In this document: in pieces, positions 16,858 to 24,803 of the stretch
How the letters are laid out: the number at the start of each line of letters is the position of its first letter
Numbering within the stretch: the stretch's first letter is position 1
Source of the DNA: Micropruina sp.
GTDB lineage: Bacteria > Actinomycetota > Actinomycetes > Propionibacteriales > Propionibacteriaceae
DNA length: 64,000 bases
Reading direction: 5' to 3'
Assembly (NCBI GenBank): GCA_016711105.1
Contig: JADJTO010000035.1
Span: 99,396-163,395 of the forward strand
Translations under genes and position numbers: made by a program
Notes under the pieces: model-generated
What the model was told of the DNA's origin: nothing
Seen by the model: the letters and a program-made list of their open reading frames with translations, nothing else
Databases searched by the model: none

Positions 16858-16881
16858 GAGGTCAGCCTAAACGGTGCCCGA

Positions 16882-17940
16882 TCAGGCGGTCAGCCAGCGC
16901 AGCAGCGCCTGGTGACAGGTGTGCAGGTCGGCGATGGGACAGAACTCGTCATCGGCGTGCGCCTTCTCAGGATTGCCCGGACCGAAGTTGACCGCCGGAA
17001 TCCCCAGGGCGGAGAAGCGGGCGACATCGGTCCAGCCGAACTTGGCCGACGGAGTTCCCCCGACCGCGGCGACGAAATCCCGCGCTGCCGGTTGGTCGAG
17101 ACCCGGACGGGCACCGGCAGCGAAATCCACGAAGTCAAGCTGGTAGCCGGCGAAGACCTGCCGACAGTGCTCCTTCGCGTCCGCCTCGTCGCGATCGGGG
17201 GCGAAGCGGAAGTTGACCGTGATCGTGCAGGCGTCGGGGACCACGTTCCCGGCGATCCCGCCGGAGATCGCCACAGCGTTCAAGCCTTCGCGGAACTCCA
17301 AGCCCTCGACCACCGGGCGCCGGGGCTCATAGTTGACCAGCCGGGTGAGCACGTCGGCCGCGCCGTGGATCGCGTTGTCCCCCATCCAGGAGCGGGCCGA
17401 GTGTGCCGCTCGTCCGCTCGTGGTGATGGTGAACCTCAGGGTGCCCTGACACCCGCCCTCGATCCGGGCGTTGGAGGGTTCCATCAGCACAGCGAAGTCA
17501 CCGTTCAACACGTCCGGCCGGGTGGCGGCCAGCCGGGTCAACGAGTTCAGGGACGCGTCCACCTCTTCATGGTCGTAGAAGATCCAGGTCACGTCGCGAG
17601 TGGGTTGCTCGAGCGCCGCAGCGACGGCGATCATCACCGCGATCCCGCCCTTCATGTCGCACGCGCCGCGCCCGTAAACCAAGCCGTCCTCGATCCAGGA
17701 GGGCAGGTTGTTCGCCACCGGGACCGTGTCCAGGTGCCCGGCAATGACGACCCGGCTGTTCAGGCCCCGATCGGTTCGGGCGATCACGGTGTCGCCGTCT
17801 CGGGTGAGGTGGAGGTGGTCGCGTCCGCGCAGAGTTGCCTCGACGTGGTCGGCGAGGCGAGCCTCGTTGCCGCTCACCGACTCGATGTCGATCAATTGGC
17901 TCAGGAGGCTGACCAGGTCTTCCACGTCGGCGCGTTGCAT
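16882..17940 (-). CDS. dapE: Succinyl-diaminopimelate desuccinylase
   Basis: Zinc aminoacylase of the M20 family that hydrolyses N-succinyl-LL-diaminopimelate. The metal and catalytic motifs are visible: IAGHLDTVPVANN (His, catalytic Asp), GRGACDMKGGIAVM (bridging Asp), FYDHEEVD (Glu pair) and GCQGTLRF, with a C-terminal His motif near AKFGWTDVARF. The length of 352 is normal. The ATG at 17940 comes 6 bases after TAGTCT with no ribosome site, so it is probably leaderless. With dapD and dapC nearby it completes the succinylase branch of lysine synthesis. Confidence 0.95.
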   Translation of the reverse strand: MQRADVEDLVSLLSQLIDIESVSGNEARLADHVEATLRGRDHLHLTRDGDTVIARTDRGLNSRVVIAGHLDTVPVANNLPSWIEDGLVYGRGACDMKGGIAVMIAVAAALEQPTRDVTWIFYDHEEVDASLNSLTRLAATRPDVLNGDFAVLMEPSNARIEGGCQGTLRFTITTSGRAAHSARSWMGDNAIHGAADVLTRLVNYEPRRPVVEGLEFREGLNAVAISGGIAGNVVPDACTITVNFRFAPDRDEADAKEHCRQVFAGYQLDFVDFAAGARPGLDQPAARDFVAAVGGTPSAKFGWTDVARFSALGIPAVNFGPGNPEKAHADDEFCPIADLHTCHQALLRWLTA

Positions 17941-17946
17941 TGAGTC

Positions 17947-17952
17947 AGACTA
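17947..17952 (-). promoter_or_regulatory. -10 element (TAGTCT) of a leaderless dapE transcript
   Basis: Reverse-strand TAGTCT is followed by GACTCA and the ATG at 17940; no Shine-Dalgarno sequence is present. Confidence 0.5.
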
Positions 17953-18105
17953 GCAAAGCGGGTTCCCTGCGTCTGCGCGGGAGCCCCACAAAGAAATTCG
18001 CATAATTGACTCGCAGAATTCTGCACTAAATTCTGGTCACCGTTCCCCGGTCGGACACTCGGGTGTAGCGTGAAAAGCATCCAACAGGCCGCTCGGGGGA
18101 ATGTG

Positions 18106-20005
18106 ATGCGTAGAACCAGACTATATTTAGCCACGCTCGGAATATCTTTAGCCATGGTCAGTCCCGTCCTTGCGGGGCAGAGTTCGGTGGCCACACCATT
18201 GGCGCCCGCAGCTGCGCCGGCGGTCGTGATTCCGTCGGCCGTCGTCGCCACGAAGGCAATTCTTGTGCCGTACAGCGTGGTTGATCCGACCACGAACAAG
18301 ACCACTGCCCTGCTCTGCGCCGAGTGCGGGATCCGGCGCCTCAACACAACTCAGGCTACGGCCACGGGAATGCTTTTCGGGGCGGGGAACGAGCCTTCGC
18401 TGGCTCGGAGCGTCCGGCTTCAGCATTACGTCAGCAGCGCCTGGAAGACCATCGCCACCGGGGACTCCGACGCGACGACGGGCATGGTCACGCTGACCTT
18501 CTCCATCTCCTCAGCCCCCCGCTGGTCTCCCCGGAACTACCGGATCTACGCGCCCGCTGTCACCGGTGCCGCCTCAGTGACGTCGGCCACCACCAAGTTC
18601 CTGCCAGGGCCCGGGGTCGCTGGCAGCACGTCCTACCCGCTGGGCAAGAACGTTCTGCGGGTCAGCGTGAACAACACGGTCTACCCGACGTCGAAGACCA
18701 CGATCTACAAGGGCAGCCTGACCTACACCCAGGCCGGTCAAGGGACGACGGCCCCGCTGCCGCTGGAGAACTTCGCGGTGCGAGGCGGAACGACGGCGAA
18801 GCTGGCGAAGAAGCCCTACAAGCTGAAGTTTGAAAACGATCGAGATCTGTTCGACGCCTTCAACGGGGTTGGGGGCAATACGAGCACCCTCAAGACAAAG
18901 CGCTTCAATTTACTGGCACTATTTGTCGACAACACCCTGATGCGGGACAAGTTGGCCCTTGACCTGGCCCGGCGACAGACTCCGGCCAATGCCGGCAAGG
19001 CCGCCGACATCCCGTCGTTCCTGGCGCGGGAGAATTTGCAGTGGACGAGCCGCGCGGAGCACACCGAGCTGTATGTGAACGATCAATACCTGGGCGTGTA
19101 CCTGATCACCGACGCGACGAAGATCGACAGCACCCGGGTGCGAATCGACAAGCAAAAGGGGTCCATCGTCGAAGCGGACAATCCCGACATCAGCTCGGAC
19201 GCGATCGAGTGGAAGACGCCCAAGTCGCAGTACATCAAGTTCGAGGATCCGGACACCTACAAGAACCTGGTCACCAAGGCCGAACAAGTCTCGACCCCAG
19301 TTGGCCGGCTGACCAGTTCGACCCCGAGGCCGTCACGATCCCGGAAACGGGACGCGGTCAAGGCTCAGGTATCTCGACTTGAGAGCGCCATCTACGCCCG
19401 TGACTGGACGCGGATCCAGAAGTACCTGGATGTCGACTCGACCGTCGACTGGTACTTGGTCCGCGAGTTCACCAAGGACGTCGATGCCGACTTCTATCGC
19501 AGTTCCACCTTCTTCCTGCCCGACTACACCGCCTGCCCCACCGTCCCGGTTGACCAATGCGATGCCACGGGCAAGTTCTACTTCGGGCCGGTCTGGGACT
19601 TTGACCGGAGCGCCGGCGCGACCACCAAGAGCAGTGCCATCGCCTCGACCTCCGGCTGGTACGTGCGGGGGATCAGCGCCGGGTACACCTCGCGCGATGC
19701 GCACCACTACAACCAGTGGTTCAAGCAGTTGGGCCAGACCAGCGGATTCATGAACCTCGTGCGTGCACGCTGGGCCTTGAAGAAGGCGGAGTACGCCCAG
19801 GTGGGCAACACTGATGTTGAGGCCATGTACTCCACGTTGGTGGGAAGCGAAGGCGATGAAGTCGCCCGCGCCGCCAGTGACCGGATGCGTTGGTCCGGTT
19901 ACACCCGGGCGTACGGCTGGCGCTCCAGCACCTTCCTCGGCGAGAAGGACTTCGTCAAGGGTGCGCTGCAAGGGACGTTACAGCTGGGTGAACAGCAACA
20001 TCTGA
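18106..20005 (+). CDS. Secreted CotH-kinase family protein with three apparent frameshifts
   Basis: Begins with a signal peptide (MRRTRLYLATLGISLAMVSPVLAG, cleavage near AGQSS) after the ribosome site GGGGGA. A 150-residue N-terminal beta-rich region is followed by a CotH-like kinase domain (AVRGGTTAKLAKKPYKLKF, NTLMRDKLALDLAR, GPVWDFDRSAGA). Between about 19303 and 19350 codon use is wrong in the open frame, while another frame reads ADQFDPEAVTIPET with normal codons: two compensating indels. A third indel in GGG at 19972-19974 removes the natural end; deleting one G gives ...LQGRYSWVNSNI and a stop at 20005, directly before a terminator hairpin. Without that correction the frame runs on into dapD, which is not a real fusion. 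The substrate is unknown. Confidence 0.8.
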
Positions 20006-20018
20006 TCCCGTCACACAG

Positions 20019-20061
20019 ACCAAGCGCACCTCCCGAGCCATGCTCGGGGGGTGCGCTTGGT
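20019..20061 (+). terminator. Long hairpin terminator between the CotH gene and dapD
   Basis: ACCAAGCGCACC (20019-20030) pairs with GGTGCGCTTGGT (20050-20061), and the inner CCCGAGC pairs with GCTCGGG around a 3-base loop. Its position 14 bases after the corrected CotH stop supports that stop. Confidence 0.8.
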
Positions 20062-20081
20062 TGTGGGCAGGTGACGGAATG

Positions 20082-20087
20082 TAGGGT
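20082..20087 (+). promoter_or_regulatory. -10 element (TAGGGT) of a leaderless dapD transcript
   Basis: TAGGGT is 7 bases before the dapD ATG at 20095, just after the CotH terminator; no ribosome site lies before the ATG. Confidence 0.45.
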
Positions 20088-20094
20088 TGCGCCC

Positions 20095-21033
20095 ATGACT
20101 GTTGAGGTACGCCGCGCCTGGGGCTGGGGCCTGGTGACCGTCCATGACTCGGGCCAGATTCTTGACACCTGGTTCCCCGAACCCGCCTTGGGGGACGCCC
20201 CCACCGGGGCGACGCCACCCCCAGAGGAGCTGGTGACCGCCCTCGGTCCGGACGAGCTTCGCCGGCTCAGCACAGAACTACGCCTGATCAGCATCGACCT
20301 CGATCAGCCGCCACTGGAGGTGCCCGACGCCTACCTCCGGCTGCACCTGTTGAGCAGTCGGCTGTGCGCCCCCCGCAGCCTCAACCTGGACGGCATCTTC
20401 GGGGTGCTGCCCAACGTGGTCTGGACGTCCGCGGGACCCTGCGCCGTCGACGGCTTCGAGCGGGTGCGGCTGGCACTTCGGGTTGCGCGCGGTCAGGTGA
20501 CGGTGTTCGGGGTGGACAAGTTCCCCCGAATGGTGGACTACGTGCTGCCCACGGGCGTCCGGATCGCCGACGCCGACCGGGTGCGGCTCGGCGCCCACCT
20601 GGCCGCCGGCACCACCGTGATGCACGAGGGGTTCGTGAACTTCAACGCCGGCACCTTGGGCACCTCCATGGTCGAGGGCCGGATCTCGGCGGGTGTCGTG
20701 GTGGGTGACGGCTCCGACATCGGCGGCGGCGCCTCGATCATGGGCACCCTGTCCGGCGGCGGCAAGGAAATGGTGAGCATCGGCGCCCGCTGCCTGCTGG
20801 GCGCCGAGTCGGGGTTGGGCATCTCGCTCGGCGACGACTGCACGGTCGAGGCCGGGCTGTACGTCACCAGCGGCACCAAGGTCACCCTGCCGGACGGGAC
20901 GGTGGTCAAGGCCCGCGACCTGTCCGGCGAGAGCAACCTGCTGTTCCTGCGCAACTCCCTGACCGGGGCGGTCGAGGTGCGTCCGCGCCGCGGCGGCACC
21001 CTGGAGTTGAACGCCGCGCTGCACCACAACTGA
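20095..21033 (+). CDS. dapD: Tetrahydrodipicolinate N-succinyltransferase, actinobacterial type
   Basis: Transfers succinyl from succinyl-CoA to tetrahydrodipicolinate in lysine/diaminopimelate synthesis. The 312-residue protein has the actinobacterial N-terminal domain (MTVEVRRAWGWGLVTV, LNLDGIFGVLPNVVW) and a left-handed beta-helix of hexapeptide repeats (VRLGAHLAAGTTVMHEGFV, MVEGRISAGVVVGDGSDIG), then the C-terminal SGESNLLFLRNSLTG. The frame is open upstream into the CotH gene only because that gene has lost its stop; the ATG at 20095, the hairpin before it and family length all fix the true start. The following gene begins 1 base after its stop. Confidence 0.95.
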   Translation: MTVEVRRAWGWGLVTVHDSGQILDTWFPEPALGDAPTGATPPPEELVTALGPDELRRLSTELRLISIDLDQPPLEVPDAYLRLHLLSSRLCAPRSLNLDGIFGVLPNVVWTSAGPCAVDGFERVRLALRVARGQVTVFGVDKFPRMVDYVLPTGVRIADADRVRLGAHLAAGTTVMHEGFVNFNAGTLGTSMVEGRISAGVVVGDGSDIGGGASIMGTLSGGGKEMVSIGARCLLGAESGLGISLGDDCTVEAGLYVTSGTKVTLPDGTVVKARDLSGESNLLFLRNSLTGAVEVRPRRGGTLELNAALHHN

Positions 21034-21034
21034 C

Positions 21035-21895
21035 GTGGCGCCTTCCCCGAGGCTGCGCGGCCTCGGCCGAGCGTTGGTCGCCGGGTGGGTTCTCGTGCTG
21101 ACGCTCGTGGTGATCTGGGTCGGCCTGACGGTGTGGTCGCGCTACACCAAGACGCCGTTCCCGACCGACGACCAGTGTTCGGCCACCGTGGAGAATCACG
21201 TCACCAGCATCGACCCGGAACAAGCCCGCAACGCCTCGATCATTGCGGGGGTGGCGGCCGTCCGTCAGTTGCCGCCACGGGCGGTCACCATCGCCCTGGC
21301 CACCGTCTACCAGGAGTCGGGGATGCGCAACCTCGACTACGGACACGCCGATTCGCTGGGGCTTTTCCAACAACGGCCGAGCCAGGGCTGGGGCAGCACC
21401 GCTGAGATCATGGATCCCTATTACTCCAGCCGCGCCTTCTACCAGGCCCTGGTCAAGGTGCCGAGTTGGAAGACCGGCGACATCAACGACGTGGCGCAGG
21501 CCGTCCAGCGCAGCGGCTTCCCCGAGGCGTATCGCCAGCACGTGCCGAACGCGCGGGCCCTGGCCAGCGCTCTCAGCGGCGAATCACCCGCCACGTTCAC
21601 CTGCGTGGTCGGCAAGCCCAAGCCCGCCGACCCGGTGGGGCTGGCGAAGTTTCTGAGCCGCACGCTGGGCGATCGGGTCAAGGTGTCCGTGACCGAGGAC
21701 GGCGTCAGCGTCGTGGCTGACAACCAGCGGTTTGCCTGGTCGGCGGCACACCTGGCCATCGCCAACGGCGGACCCCACGGACTCAGCGAGGTGATCGTGG
21801 GTGCCAGCACCTGGAAGCGCAACAAGCTCACCTTGGCCGACTGGCAGGGTGAGGTGACCGAGACCCGGACGGTCCAACTGCGGTTCGACAGTTGA
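21035..21895 (+). CDS. Membrane-anchored lysozyme-like protein (putative)
   Basis: One N-terminal membrane helix (LVAGWVLVLTLVVIWVGLTVW) is followed by an extracytoplasmic domain of about 250 residues. The segment ALATVYQESGMRNLDYG, then DSLGLFQQRPSQGWG, resembles the glutamate region of lysozyme-fold transglycosylases, so a cell-wall role is reasonable but unproven. The C-terminal 90 residues (RVKVSVTEDGVSVVADNQ) form a separate beta-rich region. The GTG start at 21035 lies 1 base after the dapD stop with no ribosome site of its own, so it is probably translationally coupled to dapD. It converges on dapC. Confidence 0.72.
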   Translation: MAPSPRLRGLGRALVAGWVLVLTLVVIWVGLTVWSRYTKTPFPTDDQCSATVENHVTSIDPEQARNASIIAGVAAVRQLPPRAVTIALATVYQESGMRNLDYGHADSLGLFQQRPSQGWGSTAEIMDPYYSSRAFYQALVKVPSWKTGDINDVAQAVQRSGFPEAYRQHVPNARALASALSGESPATFTCVVGKPKPADPVGLAKFLSRTLGDRVKVSVTEDGVSVVADNQRFAWSAAHLAIANGGPHGLSEVIVGASTWKRNKLTLADWQGEVTETRTVQLRFDS

Positions 21896-21918
21896 TCAGA
21901 TTCGATAGTTGATCAGAC

Positions 21919-23019
21919 TCAGCGGGTGAGTCGCTGCACGGCCTCGGCGATGGCTTGATCGGTGCCGGTCAGGGCCACCCGGACGAACTGCCGTGCCGCC
22001 TCGCCGTAGAAGTCGCCGGGTGCCACCAGCACGCCGAGGGCGGCCAACCGATCCACGGTGATCCGGCAGTCTTCATCGCGGGTCGCCCACAGGTAGAGCG
22101 AGCCTTCGGAATGCTCGATCCGGTAGCCGGCGGCCTCCAACGCGGGGCGGAGCAGCGCCCGGCGGCGGGCGTAACGTCCGCGCTGTTCCTCGACATGGGT
22201 CTGGTCCCCCAACAAAGCAGCCATCGCGGCCTGGACGGGTGTCGGCACCATCCCGCCGGCGTGTTTGCGCACCTCGCGCAGCTCGCTGACGATCTGGGGG
22301 TCGCCGGCGACGAAACCGGCTCGATACCCGGCCAGGTTCGAGCGTTTGGACAGCGAATGCGCGGCCAGCAGCCCGTCCACGCGGCCCCCGCAGATCGCCG
22401 GGTGCAGCACCGACATCGGGTCGGCCTCCCAGCCGAACTCGCCGTAGCACTCATCGGAGGCCAGCACAGCACCGCAGGAGCGAGCCGCCGCCACCCAGTC
22501 GCGCAGCTCGTCCGCGCTCAAGATGGAGCCGTGCGGGTTGGCCGGCGAGTTGATCCAGATCAGTTGCGGGCCGGCGGCCGCCGCTTCCGCCGGATCATCT
22601 GTTGCGAGCACCCCGGCACCGCTCAGCCGCGCCCCGACCTCATAGGTCGGGTAGGCCATGGTCGGGATGACGACGAGGTCGCCCTCACCCAGGCCCAAGA
22701 GGGTGGGCAGCCAGGCCACCAGCTCTTTGGTGCCGATCACCGGCAGGACGCCCTCGTCAGCGATCGGCACGCTCCCCCAGCGGTTCGCCAGGTAGTCCCG
22801 AATGGCTTGGCGGAGCTCAGGCGTGCCCCAGGTGGTGGGGTAGCCGGGCGCGTTGGCGGCACCGATCAGCGCCTCGATCCCCAGCGCAGGGGTCGGGTCG
22901 ACCGGCGTGCCGATGGACAGATCGACGATGCCGCGAGGATGCGCGGCAGCCGTCGCCTTGGCGCCGGCCAGTGAGTCCCACGGAAAGTCCGGCAGGGACT
23001 GCGAAACCTGAGGGCTCAC
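21919..23019 (-). CDS. dapC: Succinyldiaminopimelate transaminase
   Basis: Fold-type I PLP aminotransferase, actinobacterial DapC type, catalysing the transamination that follows DapD. PLP contacts are visible: WINSPANPHGS (Asn), LASDECYGEFGW (Asp, Tyr) and the Schiff-base lysine in HSLSKRSNLAGYRAGF near residue 223. The length of 366 is typical. The start overlaps the stop of the ferredoxin gene by 4 bases (ATGA type), the fdxC-dapC pairing of mycobacteria (Rv1177-Rv1178). Confidence 0.93.
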   Translation of the reverse strand: MSPQVSQSLPDFPWDSLAGAKATAAAHPRGIVDLSIGTPVDPTPALGIEALIGAANAPGYPTTWGTPELRQAIRDYLANRWGSVPIADEGVLPVIGTKELVAWLPTLLGLGEGDLVVIPTMAYPTYEVGARLSGAGVLATDDPAEAAAAGPQLIWINSPANPHGSILSADELRDWVAAARSCGAVLASDECYGEFGWEADPMSVLHPAICGGRVDGLLAAHSLSKRSNLAGYRAGFVAGDPQIVSELREVRKHAGGMVPTPVQAAMAALLGDQTHVEEQRGRYARRRALLRPALEAAGYRIEHSEGSLYLWATRDEDCRITVDRLAALGVLVAPGDFYGEAARQFVRVALTGTDQAIAEAVQRLTR

Positions 23020-23336
23020 TCGCCCTGGGGCGGCAGTGCCTCGACCAGCGGGTGATCGGCGTCGATCGGGCCGAGCTTGGCCGCGCCACCGGGCGAGCCG
23101 ACGGTCTTGAAGAAGTCGACGTTGACGTCGTAGAACTGCTTCTGATCGCCGGGCACGTCATCTTCGTAGTAGATGGCCTCCACCGGGCAGACCGGCTCGC
23201 AGGCGCCACAATCCACGCACTCGTCGGGGTGGATGTACAGCATCCGGTTGCCCTCGTAGATGCAGTCGACAGGACACTCCTCGACGCAAGCGAGATCCTT
23301 GATGTCCACACAGGGCTGCGTGATGATGTAGGTCAT
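23016..23336 (-). CDS. fdxA: Seven-iron ferredoxin
   Basis: A 106-residue 7Fe-8S ferredoxin, electron carrier in the cytoplasm. The first cluster motif is C-x7-C-x3-CP (PCVDIKDLACVEECPVD) and the second is CVDCGACEPVCPVEAI, followed by the long C-terminal segment typical of actinobacterial FdxA/FdxC (FFKTVGSPGGAAKLGP). A ribosome site (GAGGAG) precedes the ATG at 23336. It is translationally coupled to dapC, an arrangement conserved across the phylum, although the reason for the pairing is not known. Confidence 0.95.
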   Translation of the reverse strand: MTYIITQPCVDIKDLACVEECPVDCIYEGNRMLYIHPDECVDCGACEPVCPVEAIYYEDDVPGDQKQFYDVNVDFFKTVGSPGGAAKLGPIDADHPLVEALPPQGE

Positions 23337-23411
23337 AGTGAAGCGCTCCTCGTTACGCGATGATGGCGTCGGATCACTCTACAACTCCACGCCACAAGGG
23401 GAACCGTCCAG

Positions 23412-23908
23412 ATGACCCGCATGGACAGCGATTCTTGGCAGCTTCGGCCCGGCGAGCGGATCTCGGTACGCCGGCGGCTCGCGGACGGCGGTCAGACCGA
23501 TGCCATCGGCTACCTGGTCGAGGTGGATCCCACACGGCTGTTGGTTGAAGACCGGCGCGGGGGTCTGATCACGATCGAGCGGGAGTCGATCCTTGCCTTG
23601 CGGCGGTGGCACCGGCCTTGGGACGCGATCCCGCGAGCGCCCCGGACGAACTGCTGGCCGAACTCCTCGGGCGGGCGGGTCTGCGAGGCGAGGGCCGGCG
23701 AGTTCGGATCAGTGACCTGCTGGCCGATCAGGTGCCGCCGGCGACGGTGTTTCACGAGCGCGGCACCTGGACCGATGGCCGCTATCGCGCCCGAGTGGAG
23801 GGCGAATGGCTGATCACCGATGCTCCCACCGGCCCGTTGTTGATCGCGCTGACCTGGTGGGCTGCCAGGCAGGGTGCCCGCAGCGTGCTCCAGGTCACGC
23901 CTGGTTGA
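23412..23908 (+). CDS. Hypothetical protein resembling the N-terminal part of an actinobacterial GNAT protein; frameshifted
   Basis: The first 63 codons read MTRMDSDSWQLRPGERISV...ITIERESILALR, a small beta-barrel-like region. Near 23600-23606 the frame shifts by one base (the length of 497 is one short of a multiple of three) and continues VAPALGRDPASAPDELLAELLGRAG... to a stop at 23908. In many Actinomycetota the gene beside fdxA encodes such an N-terminal region followed by an acetyltransferase domain. Here the protein stops after about 165 residues, so the acetyltransferase core appears to be missing or cut short. The function is unknown. It overlaps the end of folD by 14 bases. Confidence 0.6.
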
Positions 23909-24773
23909 CGCCGACCCGCGAGGCCCGGCGTTCTGCGGCCTCGACCGTGTTGCGGAAGAGCATGGCGATCGTGGTCGGGCCTACCCCGCCGACACGCGGC
24001 GTGATCCACCTGGCTACCTGCTCGCAGCGCTCGTCCACATCGGGCAGCAGGGTTCGTCCTTGGTAGCGGACGCCACCGCCGACCACCACCGCCCCCGGGG
24101 AGATGTGCTCGGGCTGCAGGATCCCCGGAACGCCCGCGGCCGCGATCACGATCGGGGCTCGCCGGGTGTACCGCGCCCAATCGGGAACCCCGGTGTGAAC
24201 CACGGTGACGGCGGCGTTCGCGGTAGGGCGCTTCAGCGACAGCAGCATCGAGAGTGGCCGTCCGAGGGTGAATCCGCGGCCCAGCACCACCACCTCACGA
24301 CCGGCCAGCGGGATCTGGTAGTGAGCCAGCAGCGCCTCGATCCCCGCCGGGGTGCAGGGCAGCGGGCCGCTCATGCCCAGCGCCAGCCGACCCATGTTCA
24401 TCGGGTGCTGACCGTCGGCGTCCTTGTCCGGGTCGAGTTCGGCCAGCGCGCCCTCGTAGTCGATCTGCGCCGGAGTGGGGTGCTGGATCAGCACCGCATC
24501 CACGTCGTCGTCGGCATTGAAGTCGCGGATCGCCGCGAGAAGGTCGGCTTGGGTCGCCTCGTCCGGCAGTTGGATGTGACGCCCGCCGAAGCCCAGGTCG
24601 GTGGCCCGCTGCTGCTTCATCCGGATGTAACCGGCGGACGCGGTGTCATTGCCGACCAGAATCGTGCCCAGGCCGGGATTCACCCCCGCAGCCCTCAGCG
24701 TGGCGATCCGGGTGGTCAGGTCGGCATACACCGCGTCGGCAACCGGTTTCCCCGGCATCATCACTGCGCCCAT
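23895..24773 (-). CDS. folD: Bifunctional methylenetetrahydrofolate dehydrogenase / cyclohydrolase
   Basis: Interconverts 5,10-methylene-, methenyl- and 10-formyl-tetrahydrofolate. Active-site motifs: YIRMKQQRATDLG (catalytic Tyr and Lys), IQHPTPAQID, DADGQHPMNMGRLALG, the NADP loop VVLGRGFTLGRP and VGGVGPTTIAMLFRNTV. Several positions differ from the enterobacterial consensus (QHPTP for QLPLP, GFTLG for SxxVG), but the catalytic Lys and Asp residues are present. The length of 292 is normal. A TAGGCT hexamer lies 8 bases before the ATG, consistent with a leaderless message. Confidence 0.93.
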   Translation of the reverse strand: MGAVMMPGKPVADAVYADLTTRIATLRAAGVNPGLGTILVGNDTASAGYIRMKQQRATDLGFGGRHIQLPDEATQADLLAAIRDFNADDDVDAVLIQHPTPAQIDYEGALAELDPDKDADGQHPMNMGRLALGMSGPLPCTPAGIEALLAHYQIPLAGREVVVLGRGFTLGRPLSMLLSLKRPTANAAVTVVHTGVPDWARYTRRAPIVIAAAGVPGILQPEHISPGAVVVGGGVRYQGRTLLPDVDERCEQVARWITPRVGGVGPTTIAMLFRNTVEAAERRASRVGVNQA

Positions 24774-24803
24774 GGCTGAGGAGCCTAGTGCCCGCAGACC
24801 GGG

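Noticed and set aside
18070..21033. A single 987-residue CotH-DapD fusion protein
   Set aside because: A strong terminator hairpin, a leaderless promoter and the normal DapD start lie between the halves, and deleting one G at 19972 restores a proper CotH stop. The fusion is an artefact of a frameshift.
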